Below, one piece after another: positions 15,665 through 24,617 of a stretch of DNA of 64,000 nucleotides. The stretch covers positions 744,001 to 808,000 of the forward strand of contig NZ_JAGSYH010000005.1 of assembly GCF_025685685.1 (NCBI RefSeq). Reading direction: 5' to 3'. The notes under the pieces are model-generated. The model was not told the origin of the DNA and did no database searches. It saw nothing but the letters and a program-made list of their open reading frames with translations. The position numbers and the translations under genes are program-made. How positions within the stretch are numbered: position 1 is the first letter of the stretch; every line of letters begins with the position of its first letter. The DNA is from Acidicapsa dinghuensis (GTDB lineage: Bacteria > Acidobacteriota > Terriglobia > Terriglobales > Acidobacteriaceae).

Positions 15665-16255
15665 ATGCAAGACTTCCGGAAAAATCTCTTCTGCACAGTC
15701 TGTAACGTTGGTCGCGTCGCACTGCTTATAGGCATAGCGTCTATTTGCTCCCTGGCACCCTCGGCCAACGCCCAAATCGCACCAGACTTTCCCAATCCAA
15801 CCGCGGCGCCGAATCCGCTGACGACGACGCAATCCCTTTTCCGCAGCAACATGCAGGTCAAGATCATGAACGCCGCCGAGGCGATGCCAGAGTCAAAGTA
15901 CAGCTACCGGCCAACGAAAGACGTTCGGTCGTATGGCGAGCTCCTGACTCACATCGCGGATATCTCCTACTATTTGTGCGCCAATATGAAGGGTGTAGCA
16001 GTCCCCGGAACGGCTGTCGCAAAGGGCACAAAAGCCGAGATTATGGCTTACGTCAAAAGCTCGTTCTCCTATTGCGATGACGCGTTCTCCGGGTTCACCG
16101 ATGCGCATCTCAATGACCCAGCCGACTTCTGGGGCTTCAAGACGAACAAGATGTTCATCCTGACGCAAGTCGGAAATCATGACGCCTTGCATTACGGCAA
16201 TCTCGTCACGTACCTGCGCCTCAATGACGGCGTACCGTCCGGGGGCTGGTGGTGA
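15665..16255 (+). CDS. secreted DinB-family protein
   Basis: 196 residues from the ATG at 15665, chosen for the strong GGAGGA 8 bases upstream. A signal peptide (about 10-34, ending SANAQ) is followed by a DinB four-helix bundle: TTTQSLFRSNMQVKIMNAAE, SYGELLTHIADISYYL, a middle helix, and VGNHDALHYGNLVTYLRL. The His in LLTHIAD and the two in NHDALHYG are the expected metal ligands of this fold, which resembles metal-dependent bacillithiol/mycothiol transferases. Export to the periplasm is unusual for the fold but is known from acidobacterial paralogs. Substrate unknown. Confidence 0.85.
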   Translation: MQDFRKNLFCTVCNVGRVALLIGIASICSLAPSANAQIAPDFPNPTAAPNPLTTTQSLFRSNMQVKIMNAAEAMPESKYSYRPTKDVRSYGELLTHIADISYYLCANMKGVAVPGTAVAKGTKAEIMAYVKSSFSYCDDAFSGFTDAHLNDPADFWGFKTNKMFILTQVGNHDALHYGNLVTYLRLNDGVPSGGWW

Positions 16256-16490
16256 CGCTGGTTCTGAGAGCACAGCAGCGCGTCTTCTTTCAACATCGGG
16301 AACACATCTGAATCGGGAGCACATCCGGGCCATCGTCATAGACAGGCCAACGTTGCAGATGTTTCCCGGTGCAAGAGACGCGCCGCGCCCAAACATAAAA
16401 CTCATAGACGACTCCCACACCACTCGTGTATGACTGGAGCGCTACCTCCACTAGGCCCCAATCTCACCCAAATCACAAAAGGAGATCTCC

Positions 16491-16733
16491 ATGGACGAGT
16501 ACATGGGAGTTATCAAGCTGTTTGCCTTCAACTACGCCCCGCAGAACTGGATGCCCTGTAACGGCCAGACTCTTCCCATCGCCCAGTATCAGGCGCTCTT
16601 CTCCCTGCTCGGCACCATGTATGGCGGCAACGGGCAGACAGACTTCGCTCTGCCCAAACTCGACGCCAGCTCAATCCACGAAGGCCTCCAATACTGCATC
16701 TGCTATCAGGGCATCTATCCATCCCGCCAATAA
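16491..16733 (+). CDS. minimal phage tail-collar domain protein
   Basis: 80 residues with AAAGGAG 7 bases before the ATG. The N-terminus MGVIKLFAFNYAPQNWMPCN, then GQTLPIAQYQALFSLLGTMYGG and DFALPKLDA is the tail-collar/microcystin-dependent (MdpB-like) domain, and the C-terminus LQYCICYQGIYPSR is the matching family end. Typical members have about 170 residues with a glycine-rich middle (GRVPVHQG...), which is absent here. The protein therefore consists of the two ends only. No other phage genes lie nearby, so it is not part of a visible prophage; related proteins occur in contractile-injection or surface contexts. Confidence 0.8.
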   Translation: MDEYMGVIKLFAFNYAPQNWMPCNGQTLPIAQYQALFSLLGTMYGGNGQTDFALPKLDASSIHEGLQYCICYQGIYPSRQ

Positions 16734-16919
16734 GCAGCCAGCCACTGCCGCAACAAAGCAGACCAGAGATCCAATTTCCGCAAAGGCCGCGCCAATCAAC
16801 CTCCACAGCGCGCAGTGAACCGTAGACTGTTCGCTGTGCGCTGTCCACCCGCGTCAGCCCTCACAGAAACCTGATCCTTGCAGGCTGGTCCCTGATCCCT
16901 GTTCTCTGGTCCCTGGATT

Positions 16920-17828
16920 TCAGCTCACTCCCTCGGTTAACGGCACTACCTCGCGCGCCGCCAGCGCAATATAAAGCCCCGACCCCAGAATCAATACCCC
17001 ACCGGCAATCACATACAAACCTGGCTTGTCATGCCACACGAGGTAAGAAACCAGCGTCCCGGTGATCAACTGCGTGTAGTGATACTGCGAAACATTCGCC
17101 GCCGAAGTATGCTTCACCGCAATGTAAAAGCACAGCGTCCCCAGCGCGCAAAATGCGCCCATCGCAAACAGCCCCAGCGTCAGCAGCCCATTCACTGGCT
17201 CCGCATGCCAGAACCCCATCCACAACAAACCCACAACACAAGTCACCAAGCCAGAAAAGAAAGCCAGGCTTTCCGGCTTCTCCGTCCGCGTCAATACGCG
17301 TGACCAAACCATGTTCGTCGAGAAGCACGCCACGCACACGCCGCAAGCCGCATAGCCAATCCAGTCACCCTCGCGCGCACTACTCCATGGATGTACGGCG
17401 ACCACCACTCCGGCAAATCCCGCCACAATCGCCGCAGCCCGCTTCCATCCCAGCCCCTCACGCAGAAACACAGCCGACAGCAGCGAAATCACCATTGGCG
17501 CGGTAAACACCAGAATGTAGAAAAGCGTCAGCGTCAGATGCCGCAACGCGATCACCACGCACACGTTGTTGCCCATATCAAGCCCTGCACGCAGCACCTG
17601 CAAACTGAGCCGATGCGGCCGCAGTGATGAAGTCTGCCTGCGCACCACGGCATACATTCCCAGAAACAGCGCCATGAACAGGCCCAGGAACGCCACCATC
17701 TCATACGCCGGCAGCCCCGACTGCCCCACCAGCTTGATCGAGCTATCCGCCAGCACCCAGAAGGTGAACCCCGCCAGCGCAAACCCAATCGCCCTCAGAT
17801 CCGAAATCCCTGCTCCCCGCCCATCCAT
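16920..17828 (-). CDS. DMT-superfamily transporter (EamA-like)
   Basis: 302 residues from the ATG at 17828, preceded on the minus strand by GGAAGAG 5 bases upstream; upstream in-frame ATGs at 17849 and 17870 are less well placed. About ten membrane segments in two EamA repeats of five, with the typical MGNNVCVVIALRHLTLTLFY, TAPMVISLLSAVFLREGLGW and NVSQYHYTQLITGTLVSYLV stretches. Members export amino acids, nucleosides or other small metabolites by proton exchange; the substrate cannot be read from sequence. It is divergent from the PadR gene at 17978, sharing about 150 bases of upstream DNA. Confidence 0.85.
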   Translation of the reverse strand: MDGRGAGISDLRAIGFALAGFTFWVLADSSIKLVGQSGLPAYEMVAFLGLFMALFLGMYAVVRRQTSSLRPHRLSLQVLRAGLDMGNNVCVVIALRHLTLTLFYILVFTAPMVISLLSAVFLREGLGWKRAAAIVAGFAGVVVAVHPWSSAREGDWIGYAACGVCVACFSTNMVWSRVLTRTEKPESLAFFSGLVTCVVGLLWMGFWHAEPVNGLLTLGLFAMGAFCALGTLCFYIAVKHTSAANVSQYHYTQLITGTLVSYLVWHDKPGLYVIAGGVLILGSGLYIALAAREVVPLTEGVS

Positions 17829-17977
17829 CACTCTTCCAACGTACATGACGTATTTGGCGCGTCGAGTCAAAGTCTGCAGTCATAGAAATCTTCAGTTTTC
17901 AGATTGCCTGCACATTCCTGTTGTTTTCCAAAATGTATTGTGGCATATTCATGTTGGAAACCAAGAGGTGCTTCGCA

Positions 17978-18325
17978 ATGCCTGAAAAGTCCGATGTCCC
18001 GCAGGGAACCCTGGCTCTGATGGTCCTCAAAACGCTTGATCTGCTTGGACCTCTCCATGGCTACGGCATTGCACGCCGCATCGAACAAATCAGCGGCGAT
18101 CTTCTTGCCGTCAATCAGGGCACCTTGTACCCCCTTCTGCTCAAACTGGAGCATGAAGGCGCCATCGCTTCCGATTGGGGTGCTTCGGAGAACAATCGCC
18201 GCGCGCGCTTCTACCGTCTCACCAAAGCAGGGCGCAAACAATTGCAGGCCGAAACCGGTGATTGGGAGCGAACCGCCGCCATCATTGCACGATTTTTCGC
18301 CGCCAAAGCGGAGGATCTCTCATGA
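17978..18325 (+). CDS. PadR-family transcriptional regulator
   Basis: 115 residues from the ATG at 17978, which has AAGAGGTG upstream and begins the family pattern MPEKSDVPQGTLALMVLKTL. The winged helix (HGYGIARRIEQIS, VNQGTLYPLLLKLEHEGAI, ENNRRARFYRLTKAGRKQL) is complete. The stop codon overlaps the ATG of the following permease (ATGA), so regulator and permease are a coupled operon. By analogy with other PadR-permease pairs it probably represses its own operon until a ligand or membrane stress relieves it; the ligand is unknown. Confidence 0.9.
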   Translation: MPEKSDVPQGTLALMVLKTLDLLGPLHGYGIARRIEQISGDLLAVNQGTLYPLLLKLEHEGAIASDWGASENNRRARFYRLTKAGRKQLQAETGDWERTAAIIARFFAAKAEDLS

Positions 18326-21042
18326 AAGCCCTGCGACGTTTTTTCGCCCGTCTTTCCAACCTCGCATCCGGCAACCGCACGGATCGACGCCTGCTCGAAG
18401 AGATGGAAGAGCATCTCGCGCGACAAACAGCGGACAATGTTCGCGACGGCATGTCTGCTGTCGAAGCACGCCGCCAGGCCGTGCTCAAGTTCGGCGCGGC
18501 CGCGACGATCCGCGAAAACTACCATGCCGAGCTGAACCTGCCCTTCTTCGAGACCCTGTCGCAGGATCTTCGTTACGCGGTTCGCATGCTTTTGCGATCC
18601 CCCGGATTCTCTCTCATTGCCATCGCCACCATGGCGCTGGGCATTGGAGCCACAACCGCCATCTACAGTGTGATCGACGCCACACTGCTGCACCCTTTGC
18701 CGTATCCAAGGCCTGCAGAGTTGGTGCGCATTGAAGACGACCTTCCCGGTGTAGACGCGCAAGACGTCGGCATCTCCGTCCCTGAGTGGAGAGACCTGCA
18801 GAGCTCCGGGATATTTCAGTCCGTGTCGATCTCCGGTCACGGAGCAAACGTGAACCTGACCGGCAGTGCGCAGCCCGAGCGTCTCAGCTACAAGCATGTC
18901 ACGGCGAATTACTTCGCGGTCTTCGGTGTCGACGCGCAATTCGGCCGCACATTCGATCCGCACGACACCACGCCGGGCTTCAATCTGGAGGCTGTAATCA
19001 GCAACGGGCTCTGGAGAAGGGAGTTCGGAGCCGACCCGGACATCATCGGCAAAGCTCTGCTTCTGGACAATGACCTTTATCACGTCGTGGGCGTCATGCC
19101 GAACGGTTTTCGAGATCTGGGCTCAACCAACGAAGAGGGGAATACGGAGATCTGGTTGGCGGCTGGCATGGCCGGTCTGCCGTTTCCACCCCCGTTGCGC
19201 GGTACACGCCTGCAAGATCGAGTGGTCGCGCGCTTGAAGCCCGGTCTCTCGATTGCGACTGCGCAAAGGCACCTCGATGTGCTGGTTCACTCGCTGAAAA
19301 AACAGTATCCCGCCGAGTATCCGGTGCAGGCCGCATGGACCGTGCGACTAAGTCCGCTCAGCGAAACGGTGGTCGGCAGTGTTCGCCAATCCCTCATCCT
19401 GCTGCTCAGCGCGGTAGGTCTGGTCCTGCTGATCAGTTGCGTTAACGTCGCGAATCTCCTGCTCGCCAGGGCCAGCGGGAGAGGCCGCGAGATCGCGGTT
19501 CGACAGGCTCTGGGAGCGCAAAGAACACGCCTCGTCCGCCAGCTTCTGACGGAGATTCTGCTTCTCTTCCTGCTTGGCGGAATCGCCGGTTTTACCATTC
19601 TCTTCTGCACCCAGCGATTCCTGCTGCGGCTTGTTCCGGAGAGCCTGCCGCACCTCAGCGACATCGCGATTGGCTGGGGCGTGCTGGTATTTGCCGTGGC
19701 CGTCTCCGTCGCAGCCGGAACGATCTTCGGGCTTGCTCCCGCCTGGCTGATGAGCGGTGTTGATTTGATCGGTACGCTTCGGCAGGAAGGACGCGGCTCC
19801 AAGGGCTCTCCAGGACGCTCGCGCACACGCCAGATTTTGGTCGTCAGCGAGTTGGCGCTCTCCCTTGTGCTTATGGTTGCCGCAAGCCTTCTGCTGCGCA
19901 GTTTCTGGGACTTATACAAGGCGGACCCCGGTTTCAATCCCGACCGCGTTGTGGCCATTCAGACCTGGCTGCCGGGACCGAACGATCCCAGCGCAGATAT
20001 CTATCGAACCGCGACCCAGGAATCTGTCTTGCTGCGCGAGATTCTTCGCCGCAGCCGAAGCCTGCCGGGCGTGGAAGAAGCGGCAATCGGCGACGTGCCA
20101 TCACTGCCCCTGGGCCACAGCCAACCCAGTTTGCAGCCATTGATCCGTGAAGGCGTCGAGACAATGGACAATCAGGCTCCTGTGATCGATAGCCCCATCG
20201 TTTCGCCCGAATACTTCCACATGTTAGGCATGCCGCTGTTGCGTGGACGCCTTTTCAGCGACCATGACGTCGAGGATACGCCCGAGGTTGCGGTAATCAA
20301 TCAGGCCGCGGCTCGCATGTACTGGCCAAATCAAGATCCGCTTGGCAAACGCGTTCGTTTGCACCTGGATGACCGCGAGTTGTTGAACTCTGCCACACCG
20401 GCCTGGACCACGATCGTTGGCGTGATTGCGGATGCTCGCACGGAATCGCTGGCCGACGCGGCAATTCCGCAGATCTACCGCAGCTTGTATCAGCACCCCG
20501 ACAAAAGCGTGGCCGTCTTTCTTCGCGGGCAACTCGATCCGAGCGCGATTCTCGGACAGGAGCGAAACCAGATTCAATCCATCGATCCGCAACTTCCCGT
20601 CTTCCACGCAGAGACGCTGGATGAGATGCTCTCCAGCTCACTTTCCGTCAGGCGGTTCTCGATGGAGATGGTAGCTTTTTTTGCGGCAACGGCTTTGTTG
20701 TTAGCCGGCCTTGGAATCTACGGAACCATCTCCTATGTGGTGAATGAACAAAGACGTGAGATAGCCATTCGCCTGGCGCTGGGAGCGGAAAAGGGCGACA
20801 TTCTCCGAATGGTTCTGCGTCGAGGACTCGGTCTGACCGCTGCCGGCGCAGGGTTGGGTGTGGCCAGCGCGCTCATCGTCTCGCACCTCATGGCTGGACT
20901 GCTCTACGGCGTGTCACCAAACGATCTTTCCACCTTCGCCGGCGTCACCCTTGTACTTAGCTTTGTAGCGCTTGCGGCCTGCTATATTCCCGCACGCCGC
21001 GCCATGCGGGTCGATCCCATCGTTGCGTTGCGCGAAGCCTGA
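18322..21042 (+). CDS. ADOP-type ABC transporter permease (MacB/FtsX modules)
   Basis: 906 residues from the ATG at 18322 overlapping the PadR stop. Order: a permease prefix domain (about 1-75, LRRFFARLSNL...EEMEEHL), a first membrane helix (GFSLIAIATMALGIGATTAI), a MacB periplasmic core domain, three helices of an FtsX domain (near 375-480, with NVANLLLARASGRGREIAVR), a second core domain and a last FtsX triplet (ERREIAIRLALGA then helices to the end). This duplicated MacB-FtsX layout without an ATPase is typical of the large acidobacterial ADOP family. It needs an ATPase partner encoded elsewhere, or acts without one; none is adjacent. Confidence 0.9.
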   Translation: MKALRRFFARLSNLASGNRTDRRLLEEMEEHLARQTADNVRDGMSAVEARRQAVLKFGAAATIRENYHAELNLPFFETLSQDLRYAVRMLLRSPGFSLIAIATMALGIGATTAIYSVIDATLLHPLPYPRPAELVRIEDDLPGVDAQDVGISVPEWRDLQSSGIFQSVSISGHGANVNLTGSAQPERLSYKHVTANYFAVFGVDAQFGRTFDPHDTTPGFNLEAVISNGLWRREFGADPDIIGKALLLDNDLYHVVGVMPNGFRDLGSTNEEGNTEIWLAAGMAGLPFPPPLRGTRLQDRVVARLKPGLSIATAQRHLDVLVHSLKKQYPAEYPVQAAWTVRLSPLSETVVGSVRQSLILLLSAVGLVLLISCVNVANLLLARASGRGREIAVRQALGAQRTRLVRQLLTEILLLFLLGGIAGFTILFCTQRFLLRLVPESLPHLSDIAIGWGVLVFAVAVSVAAGTIFGLAPAWLMSGVDLIGTLRQEGRGSKGSPGRSRTRQILVVSELALSLVLMVAASLLLRSFWDLYKADPGFNPDRVVAIQTWLPGPNDPSADIYRTATQESVLLREILRRSRSLPGVEEAAIGDVPSLPLGHSQPSLQPLIREGVETMDNQAPVIDSPIVSPEYFHMLGMPLLRGRLFSDHDVEDTPEVAVINQAAARMYWPNQDPLGKRVRLHLDDRELLNSATPAWTTIVGVIADARTESLADAAIPQIYRSLYQHPDKSVAVFLRGQLDPSAILGQERNQIQSIDPQLPVFHAETLDEMLSSSLSVRRFSMEMVAFFAATALLLAGLGIYGTISYVVNEQRREIAIRLALGAEKGDILRMVLRRGLGLTAAGAGLGVASALIVSHLMAGLLYGVSPNDLSTFAGVTLVLSFVALAACYIPARRAMRVDPIVALREA

Positions 21043-21164
21043 ACTCTTCACTCATGCGCGGCAGCCAATAACGCTCGGTTCGCCGTTGCAATTGGCGGAA
21101 GATCAATCACCACTCGAACCACCAGTTGGGTCGCTTTGATCGAGCAACAATCTACAATCGCATC

Positions 21165-21800
21165 GTGACCACACTGCGCGATCCGGACAATACGGCTGAT
21201 CCACTCTCAACCTTCTTCGCCGAAAGCGCCACCGATCCCATCGCCCTCTTCGACCTCTGGCTCAACCGCGCCACGGCCACTGAGCCCAACGACCCCACAG
21301 CTGCGGCCCTCGCCACCAGCACGCCAGGCGGCATCCCCAGCGTACGCATGGTTCTCGTCAAGCCCACTGCGCACCAACGCTTTTGCTTCTACACCAACGG
21401 CGAAAGCCGCAAAGGCTCCGAGCTCCTCGCCAACCCCCACGCGGCTCTTTGCTTTCACTGGAAGTCTCTCCGCCGTCAGATCCGCGTCGAAGGCTCTATC
21501 ACCGGGCTAAACGCAGAGCAAAGCGATACCTATTTCCACAGCCGCTCCCGAGCCAGCCAGATCGGCGCAGCCGTCTCAGACCAGAGCCGCGCACTCGCCG
21601 ACCGTGCAACGATGGAGCAGCGCTTCGAAGCCTTCGCCGATACGCATCCCGGCGAAATTCCACGTCCCGGCTATTGGCGTGGCTTTTGTCTCGATCCCAG
21701 ATCCATCGAGTTCTGGATCGACGGCGCCAACCGCCTCCACGACCGTTTTCTATTTACTCGCGGCGGCGACGGATGGCTAAAAACCCGCCTCTATCCCTGA
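21165..21800 (+). CDS. pdxH: pyridoxamine 5'-phosphate oxidase
   Basis: 211 residues from the GTG at 21165, which gives the usual N-terminus (VTTLRDPDNTADPLSTFF); a TTG at 21126 would add 13 residues. PdxH oxidises pyridoxine or pyridoxamine 5'-phosphate to pyridoxal 5'-phosphate with FMN. Family signatures seen include DPTAAALATSTPGGIPSVRMVLVK (in parts), FCFYTNGESRKGSELLANP, CFHWKSLRRQIRVEG, the SRSRASQIGAAVSDQS FMN-binding segment, and the C-terminal EFWIDGANRLHDRFLF. Its 3' end overlaps the 3' end of the convergent sigma factor gene by 10 bases. Confidence 0.93.
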   Translation: MTTLRDPDNTADPLSTFFAESATDPIALFDLWLNRATATEPNDPTAAALATSTPGGIPSVRMVLVKPTAHQRFCFYTNGESRKGSELLANPHAALCFHWKSLRRQIRVEGSITGLNAEQSDTYFHSRSRASQIGAAVSDQSRALADRATMEQRFEAFADTHPGEIPRPGYWRGFCLDPRSIEFWIDGANRLHDRFLFTRGGDGWLKTRLYP

Positions 21801-23092
21801 CCTACCTGCGTCTCGATGCTTTTCTGCAGTACAGCCTCAGCACTCAAGCGTGCCCGCTCCGCCAGCAGGGTTTTCTCCCGTGCGTTGCGTGTCATCGCAG
21901 CGGCGCGCTCAAACTCCAGCCGAGCCTCCTCATGCCGTCCAAGCCGCGCCAGCAGATCGCCGCGCACGCTGGGCAGCAGATGGTAGTTCTTCAACGCCGG
22001 CTCCTCCATCAGATCGTCAATCAGCTTCAGACCGGCAATCGGCCCATCCGCCATGCTCACCGCAACTGCATAGTTCAGCTCAATCACCGGAGATGGCATA
22101 ACCTGGCCCAGCTCAGAGTAGAGCGAAACAATTCTCCTCCAATCTGTATCCTCCACGCGTACCGCGCACGCATGACACGCAGCAATCTCCGCCTGTATCA
22201 GATACGGTCCTCTCGCAGCCGCAATCTCGTTGGCGCGCTTCAGTGCCGTCAGCCCGCGACGAATCAATAGCCAATCCCACTGAGCACGGTTCTGATCCAG
22301 CAACAGAATCGGCTCTCCGGCCGCATTCGTACGCGCCCGCAATCGCGAGGCCTGCATCTCCATCAGCGCCACCAGCCCATGCACCTCCGGCTCGCGTGGC
22401 TCCAGTTCCGCCAGGATGCGCCCCAGCCGCAGCGCTTCTTCGCAAAGAGAAACCCGCATCAGCTCGGCACCCGATGTTGCCGCATATCCCTCGTTGAAGA
22501 TCAGGTAAACCACCTCAAGCACCGACGACAGTCTTGCGGCCAGATCCAACCCGCGCGGCACCTGGAACGGAATACGCTTCTGAGTCAGCGTCTTCTTTGC
22601 GCGCACAATACGCTGCGCAATCGTCGGCTCCGGCAGCAGAAAAGCCCGCGCGATCTCATCCGTCGTCAGGCCGCCAACCACACGCAGCGTCAGGGCAGCT
22701 CTCGCTTCCGTTGACAGCACAGGATGGCACGCAACGAAGATCAACCGCAGCACATCGTCGTTAAACGGGTCATCTAGCGGAGTGTCGAAATCGGGCGGCG
22801 TGCGCTCCACTTCCAGCAGGCTGCGGCCAATCTCTTCATGCTTGCGCCCACTGCGTTCAGTCGCCCTGAAATGATCGATCGCGCGGTTCTTAGCCGTAGC
22901 CGTCAGCCACGCCCCAGGGTTGGGAGGAATGCCCGAGACCGGCCACTTCTCCAGCGCAATCAGCAGAGCCTCCTGCGCCAGGTCTTCTGCCAGATCCACA
23001 TCGCGAACCATGCGTGTGAGTCCGGCAATCACCTTTGCGGCCTCCATCTTCCAGACGGCCTCTACGGCGCGATGCAAATCGGCGTTCGACAT
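21791..23092 (-). CDS. ECF42-type RNA polymerase sigma factor with DUF6596 and TPR-like C-terminus
   Basis: 433 residues. Sigma2 (about 10-75) has DLAEDLAQEALLIALEKWP and AKNRAIDHFR; sigma4 (about 115-165) has LTTDEIARAFLLPEPTIAQRI. A long C-terminal region follows (RLSSVLEVVYLIFNEGYAAT, then helical repeats with PVIELNYAVAVSMADG and RLGRHEEARLEFERAA), as in ECF42 sigmas, where this DUF6596/TPR region is needed for function. Such sigmas are genetically linked to YCII/DGPF proteins, and two of these lie just upstream on the same strand (23133 and 23661). The targets probably include these genes. Confidence 0.9.
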   Translation of the reverse strand: MSNADLHRAVEAVWKMEAAKVIAGLTRMVRDVDLAEDLAQEALLIALEKWPVSGIPPNPGAWLTATAKNRAIDHFRATERSGRKHEEIGRSLLEVERTPPDFDTPLDDPFNDDVLRLIFVACHPVLSTEARAALTLRVVGGLTTDEIARAFLLPEPTIAQRIVRAKKTLTQKRIPFQVPRGLDLAARLSSVLEVVYLIFNEGYAATSGAELMRVSLCEEALRLGRILAELEPREPEVHGLVALMEMQASRLRARTNAAGEPILLLDQNRAQWDWLLIRRGLTALKRANEIAAARGPYLIQAEIAACHACAVRVEDTDWRRIVSLYSELGQVMPSPVIELNYAVAVSMADGPIAGLKLIDDLMEEPALKNYHLLPSVRGDLLARLGRHEEARLEFERAAAMTRNAREKTLLAERARLSAEAVLQKSIETQVGQG

Positions 23093-23132
23093 GCCAATCG
23101 ATCACATCACGCCGGGCACTGACCGGGCAAAC

Positions 23133-23558
23133 TCACTTCTGATTGGTCAGTTGAGCTCGCAACCGTTCTTCCCGCTCCAGTGTCTCCTTCGGCACATCTG
23201 GCCCAAAGTCCTCTATTTCGTATACCTGCCGGATCTCGATCTCGCACTCGGTACGAAACGGCGCAGGGCAGCGTTTTACCCACTCAATTGCTTCTTCCTT
23301 AGACCGCACCTGCCACAGCCAGAAGCCCGCAATCAGTTCCTTCGTTTCGGCAAACGGCCCATCGATCACCGTCCGTTCATCTCCCAGGAAGCGCACCCGC
23401 GCGCCCTTTGAGCTAGCCTGCAAACCTTCACCGGCAAGCATGACGCCGGCCTTCACCAGCTCTTCATTAAACTTGCCCATTGCCTCCAGCATCTCCGCGT
23501 CCGGCGGTATCCCAGCTTCCGAATCTTTCGTCGCCTTCACAATCACCATGAACCGCAT
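23133..23558 (-). CDS. YCII/DGPF-domain protein
   Basis: 141 residues from the ATG at 23558, where the family N-terminus MRFMVIVKATKDSEAG begins; the frame extends upstream without a better start. It has the YCII-related ferredoxin-like fold: FNEELVKAGVMLAGEGLQ, GARVRFLGDERTVIDGPFAE (the DGPF motif), TKELIAGFWLWQVRSKEEAI and a CEIEIRQVYEIEDFG end. Many DGPF proteins accompany ECF42 sigma factors as probable targets or modulators with unknown chemistry. The sigma gene starts 40 bases downstream and the second DGPF gene lies about 100 bases upstream. Confidence 0.88.
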   Translation of the reverse strand: MRFMVIVKATKDSEAGIPPDAEMLEAMGKFNEELVKAGVMLAGEGLQASSKGARVRFLGDERTVIDGPFAETKELIAGFWLWQVRSKEEAIEWVKRCPAPFRTECEIEIRQVYEIEDFGPDVPKETLEREERLRAQLTNQK

Positions 23559-23660
23559 CGTCATCTCCTTGTTCGTACAAAAAATATCAGTGTCTGAAAT
23601 GCGACTCCGCTGTCTCAACGCATCAGAGGAGCCGCGTTCATCAAAAATTATTTACACCGA

Positions 23661-23999
23661 TCACCCCATGTCATAGAGCTGGCGCAATTCGCACTCACCC
23701 ACGCCCGTATGCTTCAGAAACTCCTTCACGTACTCGATAGCAGCTTCCTTCGAAGGCGCATCCAGAATCGCAAATCCACCGACAACCTCTTTCGCTTCCG
23801 TAAAAGGACCGTCCTTCACGGTGAACGCGCCATTCTCCACGCGCACGCGTGCGCCCAGCGCGCTCGGCATGCAGCCTTCCGTACCCAGCAGTTTGCCGGC
23901 CTTCATCCATTCCTCGATCAGCTTGCCCATAGAAGCCATCTCTTCGGGCGTTGGCGGGGTGTCGCGCTCAGGGGACTTGTAGATGCTCAGAAATCGCAT
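23661..23999 (-). CDS. YCII/DGPF-domain protein
   Basis: 112 residues, first gene of the presumed DGPF-DGPF-ECF42 operon. It shows MRFLSIYKSPERD, EWMKAGKLLGTEGCMPSALG, the DGPFTEAKEVVGGFAILDA motif region and ECELRQLYDM at the end. It is shorter than its neighbour (141 residues) and lacks that protein's C-terminal tail. No signal or membrane segment, so it is probably cytoplasmic. The promoter should lie in the 249 bases between this gene and the divergent PadR gene at 24249. Confidence 0.88.
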   Translation of the reverse strand: MRFLSIYKSPERDTPPTPEEMASMGKLIEEWMKAGKLLGTEGCMPSALGARVRVENGAFTVKDGPFTEAKEVVGGFAILDAPSKEAAIEYVKEFLKHTGVGECELRQLYDMG

Positions 24000-24217
24000 T
24001 GAAAACTCTCCATTCTCATGATTTGCCGGAATCCACCTGCTGGCTTCTCCCCGGCTTCATATTGACAACGTCCAGGCCAACTCAAAATCGACAACCACTA
24101 CAAAAAAAATTTCACGAGTATCCCACACGATCATTCTTGCCGCTACTTTCCTTTGAAAAGCCACTCCTTTCCTTAACCATCGATACGTCTTTCACACTCG
24201 CACTCGAAACTTGTCTC

Positions 24218-24247
24218 TTGACATATTTTTCATACCCATAATATTGT
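24218..24247 (+). promoter_or_regulatory. candidate promoter of the PadR-permease operon
   Basis: A perfect TTGACA lies at 24218-24223. TATTGT follows after 18 bases at 24242, and other -10 choices such as TAATAT at 24239 are less well spaced. It is so close to the ATGs at 24249 and 24255 that the mRNA may be almost leaderless. Confidence 0.4.
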
Positions 24248-24248
24248 T

Positions 24249-24590
24249 ATGCCTATGATCGATAGGAATGATGTCGTAAGTCCTGCAGGCGCGTTGCCCA
24301 TGCTCGTTCTCCGCGTTCTTCAATCGGGAATTCTGCACGGCTATGCCATCGCCCAACGCATTCACGTTCTATCCAGCGAAGTCCTCGCCGTCGAGGAGGG
24401 CCTGCTCTATCCAACGCTCCAGAAGATGCTGCGCAAAGGTTGGGTTGAGTCTGAGTGGGGCGTCTCCGAAACCAACCGCCAGGTCCGCTTCTACCGCCTC
24501 ACCCGCGAAGGCCGCTCGCAACTCAAAGCCGAGCTCTCCAGTTACGACCGCATCACCCAGGCTATTCAGGAAGTTCTTCGCACCGCATAA
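24249..24590 (+). CDS. PadR-family transcriptional regulator
   Basis: 113 residues from the ATG at 24249 (ATG 24255 also possible). It has the PadR winged helix: AGALPMLVLRVLQSGILHGY, VEEGLLYPTLQKMLRKGWVE, then ETNRQVRFYRLTREGRSQL. It is 27 bases upstream of the permease gene, with GGAGGG in between, so the two form an operon. A TTGACA hexamer close to the start suggests a short or absent leader. It is divergent from the DGPF-ECF42 operon. Confidence 0.9.
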   Translation: MPMIDRNDVVSPAGALPMLVLRVLQSGILHGYAIAQRIHVLSSEVLAVEEGLLYPTLQKMLRKGWVESEWGVSETNRQVRFYRLTREGRSQLKAELSSYDRITQAIQEVLRTA

Positions 24591-24617
24591 GCACGCATCT
24601 CACAGGAGGGTCCGCCG

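Noticed and set aside
16426..16818. Prophage suggested by a tail-collar domain
   Set aside because: Only one short gene; no other phage structural, lysis or integrase gene in the surroundings.
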